Origin: Acidobacteriota bacterium
GTDB lineage: Bacteria > Acidobacteriota > Terriglobia > 2-12-FULL-54-10
Direction: 5' to 3'
DNA: 38,061 bases
Assembly (NCBI GenBank): GCA_022567475.1
Contig: JADFGZ010000005.1
Location: 1-38,061 of the forward strand
Every line of letters starts with the position of its first letter. Within the stretch, counting starts at the first letter, position 1. Below the pieces are notes generated by a model. It did not search any database, was not told the origin of the DNA, and saw only the letters and a list, made by a program, of their open reading frames with translations. Shown in pieces: positions 19,155 through 29,166 of this stretch. Position numbers and translations under genes: made by a program.

Positions 19155-20135
19155 GTGATAGAAGTTCAGGGATTGACCAAACGATATGGACGGACCGTAG
19201 CCGTTCAGGATGTCAGCTTCTCTGTAAAGAAAGGGGAAATCCTAGGATTCCTCGGCCCGAACGGCGCCGGAAAAACCACCACCATGCGGGTGCTGACCGG
19301 CTTTCTGCCTCCCACGCTCGGCAAAGTGACGGTGGCGGGATACGACGTGATGCAGGAGCCGCTTGAGGTGAAGCGCCGCATCGGGTATCTGCCGGAAACA
19401 CCGCCCCTTTACCCGGACATGAGGGTGATGGAGATGCTTGCCTTCGCGGGCCGGCTCAAGGGCGTATCCGGGAACCAGCTCAAGCAGCGCATCGCGGAGG
19501 TCTCGGAAAAAACTGCGCTTTCAGATGTCCCCCGGAAACTCATCGGCCATCTCTCCAAAGGCTACCGCCAGAGGGTCGGGTTGGCGGCGGCGCTGATCCA
19601 TAACCCGGAGGTCCTGGTGCTGGACGAGCCGACGGCGGGTCTGGACCCCAAGCAGATTATTGAAACACGCAAGCTGATTACGAGCCTGGCCGGCGAGCAC
19701 ACCATTATTCTCAGCACCCACATCCTGCCCGAAGCGGCCAATACCTGCGGACGGGTGATGATTATCAACGCCGGGAAAGTCGTGGCCGAGGATACGCCGG
19801 AAAATCTGACGGCGCGGCTGCAAGGGTACGAAACGATGAACCTGGTTGTGGAAGGGCCGGAAGCGGAGGTGCGAGAGCGCCTGTCCCGCGTAACGGGAGT
19901 CAGCCGGGTCTCTCCATCCCAGGCCGGCAACGGCCGCGTGGCCTTCGCCGTACAGACGGTGAAAGGCCAGGACGTTCGGAAGGAACTGGCCCGGGCTGTG
20001 GTCGAATCCGGATGGGGGCTGCTCGAGCTGCGGCCCGTGGGATTGAGCCTGGAAGAGATTTTCTTGAAGCTGACCACAACCGAATCGGCGGACGACAACG
20101 CCGGCGAGAATTCCAAGGAGACAGCCGCGTCATGA
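19155..20135 (+). CDS. ABC transporter ATP-binding protein (GldA-like)
   Basis: Walker A GPNGAGKTTT, signature LSKGYRQRVGLA, Walker B VLVLDEPTAGLDP. Confidence 0.93.
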   Translation: MIEVQGLTKRYGRTVAVQDVSFSVKKGEILGFLGPNGAGKTTTMRVLTGFLPPTLGKVTVAGYDVMQEPLEVKRRIGYLPETPPLYPDMRVMEMLAFAGRLKGVSGNQLKQRIAEVSEKTALSDVPRKLIGHLSKGYRQRVGLAAALIHNPEVLVLDEPTAGLDPKQIIETRKLITSLAGEHTIILSTHILPEAANTCGRVMIINAGKVVAEDTPENLTARLQGYETMNLVVEGPEAEVRERLSRVTGVSRVSPSQAGNGRVAFAVQTVKGQDVRKELARAVVESGWGLLELRPVGLSLEEIFLKLTTTESADDNAGENSKETAAS

Positions 20136-20911
20136 AGAACATCTGGATCATTGCCCGCAAGGAGCTGGCTGCTTACTTCCATTCCCCCATCGCCTACATT
20201 GTCCTGGCGATGTTTACGGTGCTCTTCGGGTTCATCTTTTACAGCAACCTCCGGGATTTTATGATGGAGCAATTCCTGGCGGCCCAATACGCTCAAATGT
20301 ACGGGCAGTTGACCCCTTTGAACGTGAATGAAAGCGTGATCCGAAGCCTGGTCTATGCGATCGCCGTGATCTGTCTTTTCCTGATGCCCATGATCACCAT
20401 GCGCCTGTTCGCCGAGGAAAAAAAGACGGGCACCATCGAGCTGCTGATGACCTCGCCGCTGACCGACCTCGAGATCATCCTGGGAAAATTCCTGGGGGCT
20501 TTTTTGTTATATGCCTCGCTGCTGGTCCTGTCGCTTCTCTACATTCTGATCCTGTTTCTCTACGGCAACCCGGACGGGAAAGCCTTGATTGCCGCCTATC
20601 TGGGATTGGTGCTGCTGGGAAGCTGCTATTTGTCCCTGGGGCTGATGCTTTCCACTTTGACACGCAATCAAGTGATCGCCGGCAGCCTGGGCTTCGGCCT
20701 GTTCTTTATGCTGTATTTGATCGGCTGGGCCAGCAGCTATTCCACCGGCCAACTGGGGCAACTTGCCAACTATATTTCCTTCACCACCCACATCGATAAT
20801 TTTTCCAAAGGCGTGATCGACCTGCGCGATACGGTTTACTACCTTTCCGTCATCGGGCTGAGCCTGTTTTTGACGGCCCGCTCGGTGGAGTCGGTTCGAT
20901 GGAGAGCCTGA
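20132..20911 (+). CDS. ABC-2 type permease (GldF-like)
   Basis: MKNIWIIARKELAAYFHSPIAYIVLAMFTVLFGFIFY; RLFAEEKKTGTIELLMTSPLTDLEIILGKF; ATGA overlap with the ATPase stop. Confidence 0.9.
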   Translation: MKNIWIIARKELAAYFHSPIAYIVLAMFTVLFGFIFYSNLRDFMMEQFLAAQYAQMYGQLTPLNVNESVIRSLVYAIAVICLFLMPMITMRLFAEEKKTGTIELLMTSPLTDLEIILGKFLGAFLLYASLLVLSLLYILILFLYGNPDGKALIAAYLGLVLLGSCYLSLGLMLSTLTRNQVIAGSLGFGLFFMLYLIGWASSYSTGQLGQLANYISFTTHIDNFSKGVIDLRDTVYYLSVIGLSLFLTARSVESVRWRA

Positions 20912-20912
20912 G

Positions 20913-22340
20913 ATGGAACCTGAGACAGGACCTAAAACAGGAAAAGACGATATGGAAAAAAACGAGATGCCCCAGGGGCTGAAGAGCCATCTGACCAGCC
21001 GGCAAGCGAAGTACGGCTTGAATACGCTCATCTATTCCCTGGTGGCGCTGGCGATTGTGGTGGCCGTCAACCTGATCGCCAAACAGTTTGTCCGGCAACT
21101 GGATTTGACCGCCAACCAGCGCTACAGCTTGTCGCAGCAAACCGCGAATATTTTGTCCGGCCTGGATCGCGACGTCGAGCTGCTCTACTTCGACCGCAGG
21201 GCCAACTTCGGCAATCTGCGCGATCTGCTGGAGCAGTATTCTGTTCTTTCCCGGCGCGTCAAAGTCAGCTACGTGGACCCGGACCAGGAACCCGGCAAAG
21301 CCAACCAGTACAATGTGAAAACCTACGGGACGGTGATCCTAGCCGCGGGCGACCGCAACGAACAGGCGAAAGGAGTCGAAGAAGGGGATATCACCAATAC
21401 CCTGATTCGCCTGCTCAAAGGCGAGGCCAAGTTGATTTATTTTCTGGAAGGCCACGGAGAGCGGGACCTGGAATCGAACGAGCGGCTGGGCCTGAGCGAA
21501 GCGAAGACGGCGCTGGAGGAGAGCAACTATCAAGTCCAGACGGTTTCTTTGCTGGAAGAGTCTCCTCAGGTGCCGGAGGATGCCAGCGTGCTGGTGGTGG
21601 CGGGACCGCAGAATGACCTGCTCGAACCGGAGATCGACGCCATCCGCGAATACATTCAAGGGGGCGGGCGGGCCTTCTTTCTGGTCAACCCGCACACGCC
21701 GCCCAACCTGACCGCACTGCTCGCAGAGTTCGGCGCGGACGTGCAAAACACTTTGGTGGTGGACACCAGCGGCATCGGACGCCTGTTCGGAACCGACGAA
21801 CTCATGCCCCTGGTGATGCAATATGAAGATCATCCGATTACCAAGGACCTCGCCAATGTCGCCACGCTGTTTCCTTTCGCCTGCGCAGTGCAATCCTCGA
21901 GCGACGCCATGCCGGGAGCGCAGTTCCAACTGATCGCCCGGACCACGGCAAACAGTTGGGCTACCACCCAGGTGAGGGCTACGGAGGTGAGCTTCCGCGA
22001 AGGAGTGGACCTGGAAGGGCCTTTGGCGCTGATGGGGGCAGGGACGTACAAACCGCTCGCTTCGGAAAACGGCGAGGAAGGCCGCATCGTGGTTGCCGGG
22101 AGCACGGACATGGTGGCCAATTCCATCCTCGGGTTCAACGGCAACCGCGATCTGTTCCTGAACGCGATGAGCTGGCTCGCTTCCGACGAAGACCTGATCT
22201 CGATCCGTCCCCGCGATCCCGAGGACCGGCGCGTGGACCTCTCGTCGTCTCAAATGGATTTCGTTTGGCTTTGTATGTTTGCCGTTCCGCTGGCGATCGT
22301 CCTCGGCGGTTTCGGAGTGTGGTGGAAAAGACGAGGATGA
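20913..22340 (+). CDS. GldG-family ABC-type uncharacterised transport protein
   Basis: N-terminal TM, LTANQRYSLSQQTANILSGLDRDVELLYFDR, C-terminal TM; operon position. Confidence 0.85.
   Translation: MEPETGPKTGKDDMEKNEMPQGLKSHLTSRQAKYGLNTLIYSLVALAIVVAVNLIAKQFVRQLDLTANQRYSLSQQTANILSGLDRDVELLYFDRRANFGNLRDLLEQYSVLSRRVKVSYVDPDQEPGKANQYNVKTYGTVILAAGDRNEQAKGVEEGDITNTLIRLLKGEAKLIYFLEGHGERDLESNERLGLSEAKTALEESNYQVQTVSLLEESPQVPEDASVLVVAGPQNDLLEPEIDAIREYIQGGGRAFFLVNPHTPPNLTALLAEFGADVQNTLVVDTSGIGRLFGTDELMPLVMQYEDHPITKDLANVATLFPFACAVQSSSDAMPGAQFQLIARTTANSWATTQVRATEVSFREGVDLEGPLALMGAGTYKPLASENGEEGRIVVAGSTDMVANSILGFNGNRDLFLNAMSWLASDEDLISIRPRDPEDRRVDLSSSQMDFVWLCMFAVPLAIVLGGFGVWWKRRG
20918..20941. repeat. 12-bp tandem duplication ACCTGAGACAGG/ACCTAAAACAGG encoding (PETG)(PKTG)
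   Basis: 10/12 identity, in frame near the N-terminus. Confidence 0.75.
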
Positions 22341-22480
22341 AATGAGTGGATCAGGCTTTGCTCTCACCCGTCCATCCCTTGCCGCCAAAATTGCCTCGTA
22401 ATACGCGCCGGGGCCGCCGCTCCCTGACGGCGTGAGCGGAAGCTGCTTTTGGCAGCGTGGCAGAGCGCACGACAACGGCT

Positions 22481-23953
22481 ATGAAAATTCTGCATACCTT
22501 CGTCGCCTTGGGAATTCTCCTCCTGTTGGGGGGCGTGCTCTATTATCTGGATAAAAATCCGCCGGAGAACGCCTCGGAGGTGATTCCCAAGGAGAAACTT
22601 TTCTCCTTCCAGGCGGACCAGGTAGAGGAATTTTCAATCGAGATGCCGAACGAACCCACGCTGACTTCCCGCCGCCTGCCGGACGGAGAGGCATCGGCGA
22701 CAGAGGCTGAGGTTGAAGAAGGCCCGGCTACGGCAGACCGGCCGCAGTGGGAATTTCTTTCTCCAGAGGGGGTGGCGGCCGACAGCATGCTGATTCAATA
22801 CTTTGTCGAGTCGCTCCCCGGCATCGAGTACACGCCCGTGACGGAGGAAGCGCCTGCGTCGCTTGCCGACTACGGCCTGGATGAGCCGCAGAAGATTTTC
22901 TCCATCAAGCTGAAGCAGGGAGAGACCGTAACGCTCTCGATCGGAGGGGAAAACCCCAGCGGCTATGCCAAATACGGCATGTTGAGCGCCTCGCCCGGAG
23001 TGTTCTTATTGGATTCGCTGGGCTCCCCGGCCCTGGAGAAGACCCTGTTCGACCTGCGCGACAAGCGGGCCTTGCCCATTGACATGGACCGGGCACAGCG
23101 GCTGGAGCTGGACAACAAGGCCGGAAAAATTGTGATGACCAAGCTTCCCAATAACAACTGGGAGCTGACCCGTCCGGCCGTGCGGACCGACTACGCCGGC
23201 ACCAATTATTTCGTCATCCGCCTGATCGGAGCATTGATGAAAACCGTAGAGGAGGAAGTCGCCGGCTCGCTCGCCCGCTACGGCCTCAATCGTCCCCAGG
23301 CCAGCCTGCAAGTGACGCTGCCGGACGGTTCTCATACTCTCCTGGTCGGCAGCGACAACAAGGACGGAGAAGGTTACTACGCCAAAAACTCCGCGTGGCC
23401 TCATGTCTTTACCATCAACCAGGATTTTTACGGCCAGTTGACCGGCAGCGTGGACTCGTACCGCAACCGCTACCTGTTCGATTTCCAGACCACCAACGTC
23501 CGGCGGGTGGAGCTTCAGACCGCCGAAGCGGATTTTCGCTTCGACAAGCTGGAAGAGCGCTGGGTCCGGGCGGCAGAGGAAGATGAAGAGGAAGCGGAAG
23601 CGGAAAGTGAAGACGCGGCCCCAACCGAAGTCGGGGAGGTGGATGTCTTCCTGAACAACATTCACGCCATGCGCATCCAGCAATACACCACCGACCGGCC
23701 AGGCAGGCTGGCACAGTACGGCCTGGACAAACCCTGGCTGAAGGTGAAGATCACCTTCGGCGAGGACAGCCAAGGCGAGGACAACCGGGAAGAAACCGTT
23801 CTGCTCGCGCTCCAAGACGGCAAGCTGTACGCCGCCCGGCAAGGCGAGCCCTCTGTCTACGAGTTGCGGGCAGACGAAAAGGAGAGGATTGAGGAGTCGC
23901 TCGGGAAATTTCCCTCCGCAGAAACGGGAATCCAGGAAACGCCCGTTGGATGA
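22481..23953 (+). CDS. DUF4340-like membrane-anchored protein
   Basis: N-terminal TM anchor MKILHTFVALGILLLLGGVLYYL, two related domains, last gene of the Gld-like ABC operon. Confidence 0.75.
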   Translation: MKILHTFVALGILLLLGGVLYYLDKNPPENASEVIPKEKLFSFQADQVEEFSIEMPNEPTLTSRRLPDGEASATEAEVEEGPATADRPQWEFLSPEGVAADSMLIQYFVESLPGIEYTPVTEEAPASLADYGLDEPQKIFSIKLKQGETVTLSIGGENPSGYAKYGMLSASPGVFLLDSLGSPALEKTLFDLRDKRALPIDMDRAQRLELDNKAGKIVMTKLPNNNWELTRPAVRTDYAGTNYFVIRLIGALMKTVEEEVAGSLARYGLNRPQASLQVTLPDGSHTLLVGSDNKDGEGYYAKNSAWPHVFTINQDFYGQLTGSVDSYRNRYLFDFQTTNVRRVELQTAEADFRFDKLEERWVRAAEEDEEEAEAESEDAAPTEVGEVDVFLNNIHAMRIQQYTTDRPGRLAQYGLDKPWLKVKITFGEDSQGEDNREETVLLALQDGKLYAARQGEPSVYELRADEKERIEESLGKFPSAETGIQETPVG

Positions 23954-24000
23954 ACATTAAACGTTAAATGTTCGATGTTTAGATATTCGATGTTAATTTC
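23950..24000. repeat. AT-rich heptad array (TGAACAT-TAAACGT-TAAATGT-TCGATGT-TTAGATA-TTCGATG-TTAATTT)
   Basis: 7-bp periodicity read directly; GAACATT/AATGTTC arms also form a palindrome. Confidence 0.65.
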
Positions 24001-24053
24001 TGATACGCTTCCAATGCCAGCTTGCAAACAACATCTCCTGGGCCGGATCACAC

Positions 24054-25466
24054 ATGGCTGCCGAAAAATCACAAACCCTGTTTGAAAAAATCTGGAACCG
24101 TCACGTAGTGGTGGAAGAACCGGATTGCCCGGTGGCGCTCTACATCGACCTGCACCTGGTCCACGAGGTCACCTCGCCGCAGGCCTTCCAGGGATTGCGC
24201 GATCAGGGTCTCCGGCTCCGGCAGCCCTCGAAGACCGTAGCGACGGTCGACCACAGCATTCCCACCACCGACCGCTCGCTTCCCATCGCCGATCCCATGG
24301 CGGCCAACCAGATTCGGCAGCTTGAGGTCAACTGCCGGGAGTTCGGCATTCCGCTGCACGGCATCGACAGCCCCACGCAGGGAATCGTTCACGTCATCGG
24401 GCCGGAGCTGGGATTCACGCAGCCCGGCATGACGATTGTCTGCGGCGACAGCCACACCGCCACGCACGGCGCGTTCGGCGCGCTGGCGTTCGGGATCGGG
24501 ACCACGGAGGTCCAGCACGTGCTGGCCGCGCAGTGCCTGCTCCAGCGGAAGCCACGGTCGTTCGAGGTCCGAATCGATGGGACGCTCCAGCCCGGCGTCT
24601 CCGCCAAGGACATCATCCTGGCGCTGATCGCCCAGATCGGCGTGGGCGGAGGGGTCGGCTTTGTGCTGGAGTACACCGGCAGCGCCATCCGCGCCCTCTC
24701 CATGGAAGCTCGCATGACGGTTTGCAATATGTCGATCGAGGCCGGGGCCAAAGCGGGAATGATTGCTCCGGACGAGACGACTTTCCACTACCTTGCCGGA
24801 AAACCCTATGTGCCCCAGGCGGCCGCCTGGGACGACGCCCTGAAACAATGGAAGCAACTGCCCTCCGATCCCGGCGCACGGTTCGACCGGTCCGTCACGA
24901 TGGACGCCAGTCAACTGGAGCCGATGATCACCTACGGGACAAACCCCGGGATGGGTTTGCCGGTCACGGCGCCGGTTCCCTCTCCGGACTCTATGCCGGA
25001 CACCGCCTCTCAAAACGCCGTCCGGCACGCTCTCGAATACATGGCGCTCGAGCCCGGAAAACCTCTGCTCGGCCATCCGATAGAGGTTGTTTTCATCGGC
25101 AGTTGCACGAACTCCCGCATCTCGGATTTGCGCGCCGCAGCCGGCATCTTGAAAGGACGCAAGGTGAGCCCGAAGCTGCGCGTATTGGTCGTGCCCGGCT
25201 CCCAGCAGGTGAAACGCCAGGCGGAACAGGAAGGACTGCCGGACATCTTCCGCGATGCAGGCTGCGAATGGCGCGAGCCGGGATGCAGCATGTGCATCGC
25301 GATGAACGGCGATGAGCTTGAGCCGGGCCAGTACAGCGTCTCGACCAGCAACCGCAATTTTGAAGGGCGGCAGGGCAAGGGCGGGCGAACTTTTTTGGCC
25401 AGTCCTCTGACGGCCGCCGCCTCGGCCCTGCAAGGCTGCGTTGCCGACGTCCGCACGCTGTTGTAG
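24054..25466 (+). CDS. leuC: 3-isopropylmalate dehydratase large subunit
   Basis: Aconitase-family motifs [40 protein letters not shown]. Confidence 0.96.
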   Translation: MAAEKSQTLFEKIWNRHVVVEEPDCPVALYIDLHLVHEVTSPQAFQGLRDQGLRLRQPSKTVATVDHSIPTTDRSLPIADPMAANQIRQLEVNCREFGIPLHGIDSPTQGIVHVIGPELGFTQPGMTIVCGDSHTATHGAFGALAFGIGTTEVQHVLAAQCLLQRKPRSFEVRIDGTLQPGVSAKDIILALIAQIGVGGGVGFVLEYTGSAIRALSMEARMTVCNMSIEAGAKAGMIAPDETTFHYLAGKPYVPQAAAWDDALKQWKQLPSDPGARFDRSVTMDASQLEPMITYGTNPGMGLPVTAPVPSPDSMPDTASQNAVRHALEYMALEPGKPLLGHPIEVVFIGSCTNSRISDLRAAAGILKGRKVSPKLRVLVVPGSQQVKRQAEQEGLPDIFRDAGCEWREPGCSMCIAMNGDELEPGQYSVSTSNRNFEGRQGKGGRTFLASPLTAAASALQGCVADVRTLL

Positions 25467-25525
25467 AAGATAGAAGACAGGAGACAGAAGGTCGCGGCGC
25501 AGTATTCGGACTCCTGACTTCTGAT
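25467..25525. repeat. Heptad array (TAGAAGA-TAGAAGA-CAGGAGA-CAGAAGG ... GACTCCT-GACTTCT) with imperfect inverted symmetry
   Basis: AGAAGACAGGAGAC versus GGACTCCTGACTTCT arms, between leuC and leuD. Confidence 0.65.
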
Positions 25526-25547
25526 AATGAACTTCCGGTCATTAACT

Positions 25548-26162
25548 ATGGAACCCATTACAAAAATCACCAGCCGGCTGGTGCCTCTCCCGAACGAGAA
25601 CGTGGATACGGATATCATCGTTCCGGCGCGGTTTTTGAAGGTGACCGACAAGGCGGGCATGGACCAGTATCTGTTCCGCGACTGGCGTTTTGACGAAGCC
25701 GGAAAGCCCCTGCCGGATTTCATTCTGAATCAGCCGCGAGCCAAAGGAGCGCAGATTCTTCTGGCGGGCAGGAACTTCGGCTCCGGCAGCTCGCGGGAGC
25801 ACGCGCCGTGGGCGTTGCTGGCCTTCGGTTTTCGGGCGTTGCTGAGCACCTCCTTTGCCGACATCTTTCAGGGCAACGCCCTCAAGAACGGGTTGTTGCC
25901 CGTGGTGATCCCACCCGATGTCCACGCCGATCTGTTCCGGCAGGTGGAGAAGAACCCGAACCTGGAGGTCACCGTGGAGCTGGCTTCGCAGACCGTCACG
26001 TTGCCGGACGGAAAGACCGTCAGCTTCCCGATCGACAATTTTTCCAAGCAATGCCTTCTGGCGGGAGTGGACCAGTTGGGCTATCTGCTCAAACAAGAAT
26101 CCCACATCCGCGCCTACGAACAATCCCACCCGCCCCGAGTTCAAACGACAATAGGAAGTTAG
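25548..26162 (+). CDS. leuD: 3-isopropylmalate dehydratase small subunit
   Basis: ENVDTDIIVPARFL; GRNFGSGSSREHAPWAL. Confidence 0.95.
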   Translation: MEPITKITSRLVPLPNENVDTDIIVPARFLKVTDKAGMDQYLFRDWRFDEAGKPLPDFILNQPRAKGAQILLAGRNFGSGSSREHAPWALLAFGFRALLSTSFADIFQGNALKNGLLPVVIPPDVHADLFRQVEKNPNLEVTVELASQTVTLPDGKTVSFPIDNFSKQCLLAGVDQLGYLLKQESHIRAYEQSHPPRVQTTIGS

Positions 26163-26260
26163 TCCAGCGAAGGGAGAGCCTGCCAGTCCGTCCCGCTGGA
26201 AGTTTTGCGAGCCGGATTGTTCCTCTGGCAACGGAAGCCGGGGGAGGGACGAATTCTCGC

Positions 26261-26608
26261 ATGCCGGACGCCGCTCAGGGAAATATTCTTGATTTTCGGG
26301 TGCTCTATCTGACCACAATAGGCCGCCGGTCGGGGCTTCCGCGCGAGATCGAGACATGGTTCGTGGCCTGTAATGGTAAGCTGTATCTTCTCGCCGAGCA
26401 CTTCCACCGTGCCCATTGGGTGCGGAACATCGAGCGGAATCCCCGCGTGCGCGTTCGCGTCGGCGGACGGGGGTGGAGCGCCACGGCCCGCGTACTCGAC
26501 GAGGAGCGGGACCGGGAAACGTGGCAGCGGGCTCAGAAGCTGGCGCGCCACAGGTACGGCTGGGGCGACGGGCTGCCGGTCGAGATCACTCCCGACGAGC
26601 CTTTCTGA
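26261..26608 (+). CDS. Nitroreductase/deazaflavin (F420)-dependent family small protein
   Basis: FRVLYLTTIGRRSGLPREIETWFVACNGKLYLLAE; WVRNIERNPRVRVRVGGR. Confidence 0.65.
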   Translation: MPDAAQGNILDFRVLYLTTIGRRSGLPREIETWFVACNGKLYLLAEHFHRAHWVRNIERNPRVRVRVGGRGWSATARVLDEERDRETWQRAQKLARHRYGWGDGLPVEITPDEPF

Positions 26609-26679
26609 GAAGCAGCAGGCTGAATTGGCCGGTTTGAATCAGGCGCGGTATTTTCACATATTGAACAGCACAGAAAACA

Positions 26680-28143
26680 ATGGCGAGCAAAAAATCTGAC
26701 AAGCATCCTGACAATCACCAGAACAATCAATGGCTGCGGCCGCTGGGGAACACCGGGCTGCGGTGCCACCCTCTGGGCTTCGGCTGTTATCGCGTGGCGG
26801 AGGGCAATGCCGAGCACGAAGCTGCTCTGCGCGCCTATCTGGAGCAGGGCGGAAACCTGATCGACACCAGCGCCAACTACGCCGACGGACGCTCCGAGAC
26901 GCTGGTCGGGAAACTCCTCCAGGATTTCCCCCGGGAACAAGTGATCGTGGTGACCAAGGGCGGGTACATCCAGGGCGAGAACATGAAGCTCGCCCTGCAG
27001 CGGAAATTTCCCGAGGTGGTGGAGTACGGGGAAGGGCTCTGGCACTCCATCCATCCGGAGTTTTTGGAAACACAGATCAGCCGGAGCGCCGCGCGAATGC
27101 GGCAAAAGGTGATCGACGTGTACCTGCTGCACAATCCGGAGTACTACCTGGAGCATCAGGCGCACCATAAGATCATCACCGAAAAGGACCACCAGGAATT
27201 CTACCGCAGGGTGCAGGAGGCTTTCCGGTACCTGGAAGGAAAAGTGGCCGAGGGGAAGATCCGGTGGTACGGCATCAGCTCCAACAACTACGGGATGGCC
27301 TCCTCCAGCCGCACCCGGACCAGCGTCAGCCGCTGCTGGGAGGCGGCCGAGTCGGTGGCGGCCAATCATCACTTCCGGGTGGTGCAGCTTCCCATGAATC
27401 TCTACGAAAGCGGCGGGGCGCTGGAAGCCAACAACAACGGCCAGACGGTCCTGGAGTTCTGCCGGGAGAAAGGCATCGGAGTGCTCCTCAACCGCCCGCT
27501 CAACGCGTTTTTCAGCCATCAGATGATGCGGCTGGCCGACTTCCTGAAGCCCGGCGAGAAGCCTCCGGGAAAGGAACAATTGCACGCGCTGCTCGAGCCC
27601 CTGCGAAAAATGGAGAAGGTATTAGAGGACCAGTTCGATATCTCCCTGCTCCATGGCGATGACGGCGGCATTGCCCGCTACCTGGAAGTGATCGTTCCCC
27701 AGATCAAGTCGCCTTCCCATTGGGAGGCGGTCTTTGCCGAGCACATCGTCCAGCCCATTGAACGATGGGCGGTACAGTGCCAGCAGCTATACGGTGGCCG
27801 GAAGGAGTGGGATGAGTGGCTGCGGAAATTCGGCGAGATCCTTCCCCGAATCTTTGAACAGGTTGCGCGGCACTTGGCAGCGTCCCAGCAAGGCGCCTCC
27901 GACGATTTGCGCAAACAGTTGCAGCAGGCCGGCTACCCGAAGACGAAAGAGTCGCTCAGCCGGATGTCCCAGAACGTGCTGCTGCACCTGGACGGGGTCT
28001 CCAGCGTGCTGAACGGCATGCGACGCGGGGAGTACGTGGAAGATTCCATGGGAACGGTGGAGCTTGAGCCTGTCGATTCCCTTTCCATTCTGTCCAAGTT
28101 CCGCCAACTGAATCCGCAAGAGCCTGTCCGCGCTGTCCATTAG
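26680..28143 (+). CDS. Aldo/keto reductase family protein with long C-terminal extension
   Basis: RPLGNTGLRCHPLGFGCYR; NLIDTSANYADGRSE; VDVYLLHNPE-type motif; WYGISSNN. Confidence 0.85.
   Translation: MASKKSDKHPDNHQNNQWLRPLGNTGLRCHPLGFGCYRVAEGNAEHEAALRAYLEQGGNLIDTSANYADGRSETLVGKLLQDFPREQVIVVTKGGYIQGENMKLALQRKFPEVVEYGEGLWHSIHPEFLETQISRSAARMRQKVIDVYLLHNPEYYLEHQAHHKIITEKDHQEFYRRVQEAFRYLEGKVAEGKIRWYGISSNNYGMASSSRTRTSVSRCWEAAESVAANHHFRVVQLPMNLYESGGALEANNNGQTVLEFCREKGIGVLLNRPLNAFFSHQMMRLADFLKPGEKPPGKEQLHALLEPLRKMEKVLEDQFDISLLHGDDGGIARYLEVIVPQIKSPSHWEAVFAEHIVQPIERWAVQCQQLYGGRKEWDEWLRKFGEILPRIFEQVARHLAASQQGASDDLRKQLQQAGYPKTKESLSRMSQNVLLHLDGVSSVLNGMRRGEYVEDSMGTVELEPVDSLSILSKFRQLNPQEPVRAVH
26695..26730. 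repeat. Degenerate 12-bp tandem repeat encoding (SDKH)(PDNH)(QNNQ)
   Basis: In-frame at codons 6-17 of the aldo/keto reductase. Confidence 0.55.
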
Positions 28144-28198
28144 AGGAAGCCGGTCTTTAGCTGCCATTTCGTAGTTGCTGTATAGCTTCCCAGAACGC

Positions 28199-28427
28199 TC
28201 GTGAAGCCCCGGAGGGGCGCAAGAGTTTAGCCCACGGCGCCAGCCGTGGGTGGGAAAGGCCATGCCGGATCAGCCCCGGAAGGGGCGCCAGAAGGGGCGA
28301 AAGAAGAAAGACGAGGGCCGGAGCGTCTTTCGCCCCTCTGGGGCTTGGGGTAATACCGGTCCCCGTTGTCCCAGGGCTTGCGCCCTGGGCTAGATTCTGC
28401 CGCCCTTGCAGGGCTGTGAAACACTCT
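28199..28427. repeat. Hairpin-rich dispersed repeat, left copy (TCGTGAAGCCCCGG...AAACACTCT)
   Basis: Several palindromic modules (CCCACGGCgccaGCCGTGGG; CCCAGGGCttgcGCCCTGGG); 28377-28427 is inverted-repeat with 29868-29918. Confidence 0.85.
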
Positions 28428-28635
28428 ACACCAACTCTGAAATTGGTCTAAAGCCTGGAACCGCTTCCGCACGCGGCCGCACGACCCATTTCAGGAACCA
28501 GTACGAAAGCACCATACAAAAAATGACTTTTCCGCTATTGAGCGGGGCCCGGAAACACCGTATCTTGGACATTGCCGCCTGGAATACCAGATGGCTTCCC
28601 TCCCGAACCATTTCCCCCGTTGCTTGAGGACGCGC

Positions 28636-29004
28636 ATGCCACCAACGAGAAGCCGCAGCCAAAAAACCAGCAGACGCAGTTCCCTTCGTTTCCCTCTGGA
28701 GCTTCCCGCTCGAGTCCGCTGGGTGGAAGACAATCAGACCCGCACCCTGGATACGCAAACCAAGAATATAAGCAGTTCCGGCCTATACCTGCTGACGGAT
28801 ACTCAGAACCAGCCAGGCGCCAGGATCGAGTTTGAAGTAAAACTGCCTGCCGCGATCGTCAAGGGAGCCGGGGTTGTGTTGCGCGGGAAAGGGCATTTGG
28901 TCCGGCGCGATGAGTTGGAAGGCAATCGCGTGGGTCTCGCAGCGGTGATCGACCAATACCAGATTTTTTCGGAAGACTCCACGGCCGGAGACTCCCCGGC
29001 CTAA
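28636..29004 (+). CDS. PilZ domain protein
   Basis: RRSSLRFPLELPARVRW ... NISSSGLYLL matches RxxxR / (D/N)xSxxG; start may be 28591. Confidence 0.75.
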   Translation: MPPTRSRSQKTSRRSSLRFPLELPARVRWVEDNQTRTLDTQTKNISSSGLYLLTDTQNQPGARIEFEVKLPAAIVKGAGVVLRGKGHLVRRDELEGNRVGLAAVIDQYQIFSEDSTAGDSPA

Positions 29005-29057
29005 ACGCATTGGTCTACAGGCCGTCTCCAGCCCTTCCGAGGTTTTCCCTCCGTCGT

Positions 29058-29088
29058 TTTCATCCTTCATCCTTCATCCGCCATCCGC
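29058..29088. repeat. CATCCTT heptad tandem repeat
   Basis: TTTTCATCCTTCATCCTTCATCCGCCATCCGC upstream of the LuxR-type gene. Confidence 0.7.
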
Positions 29089-29166
29089 TGACAGCCCGGC
29101 CTCCGTGTTGACTTAGCCATTGCCTCCGCATACCATTCGTCCTGTAACCGCCTGGGCAGTTTTTCT

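Noticed and set aside
21339-27585. Minus-strand ORFs 21339..22475, 24069..25433, 26533..27585
   Set aside because: Antisense to gldG-like, leuC and aldo/keto reductase genes.
28227-28472. Minus-strand ORF with SPARAAESSPGRK peptide (also in plus ORF 29844..30806)
   Set aside because: The shared peptide is the translated hairpin-rich DNA repeat, not a protein family.
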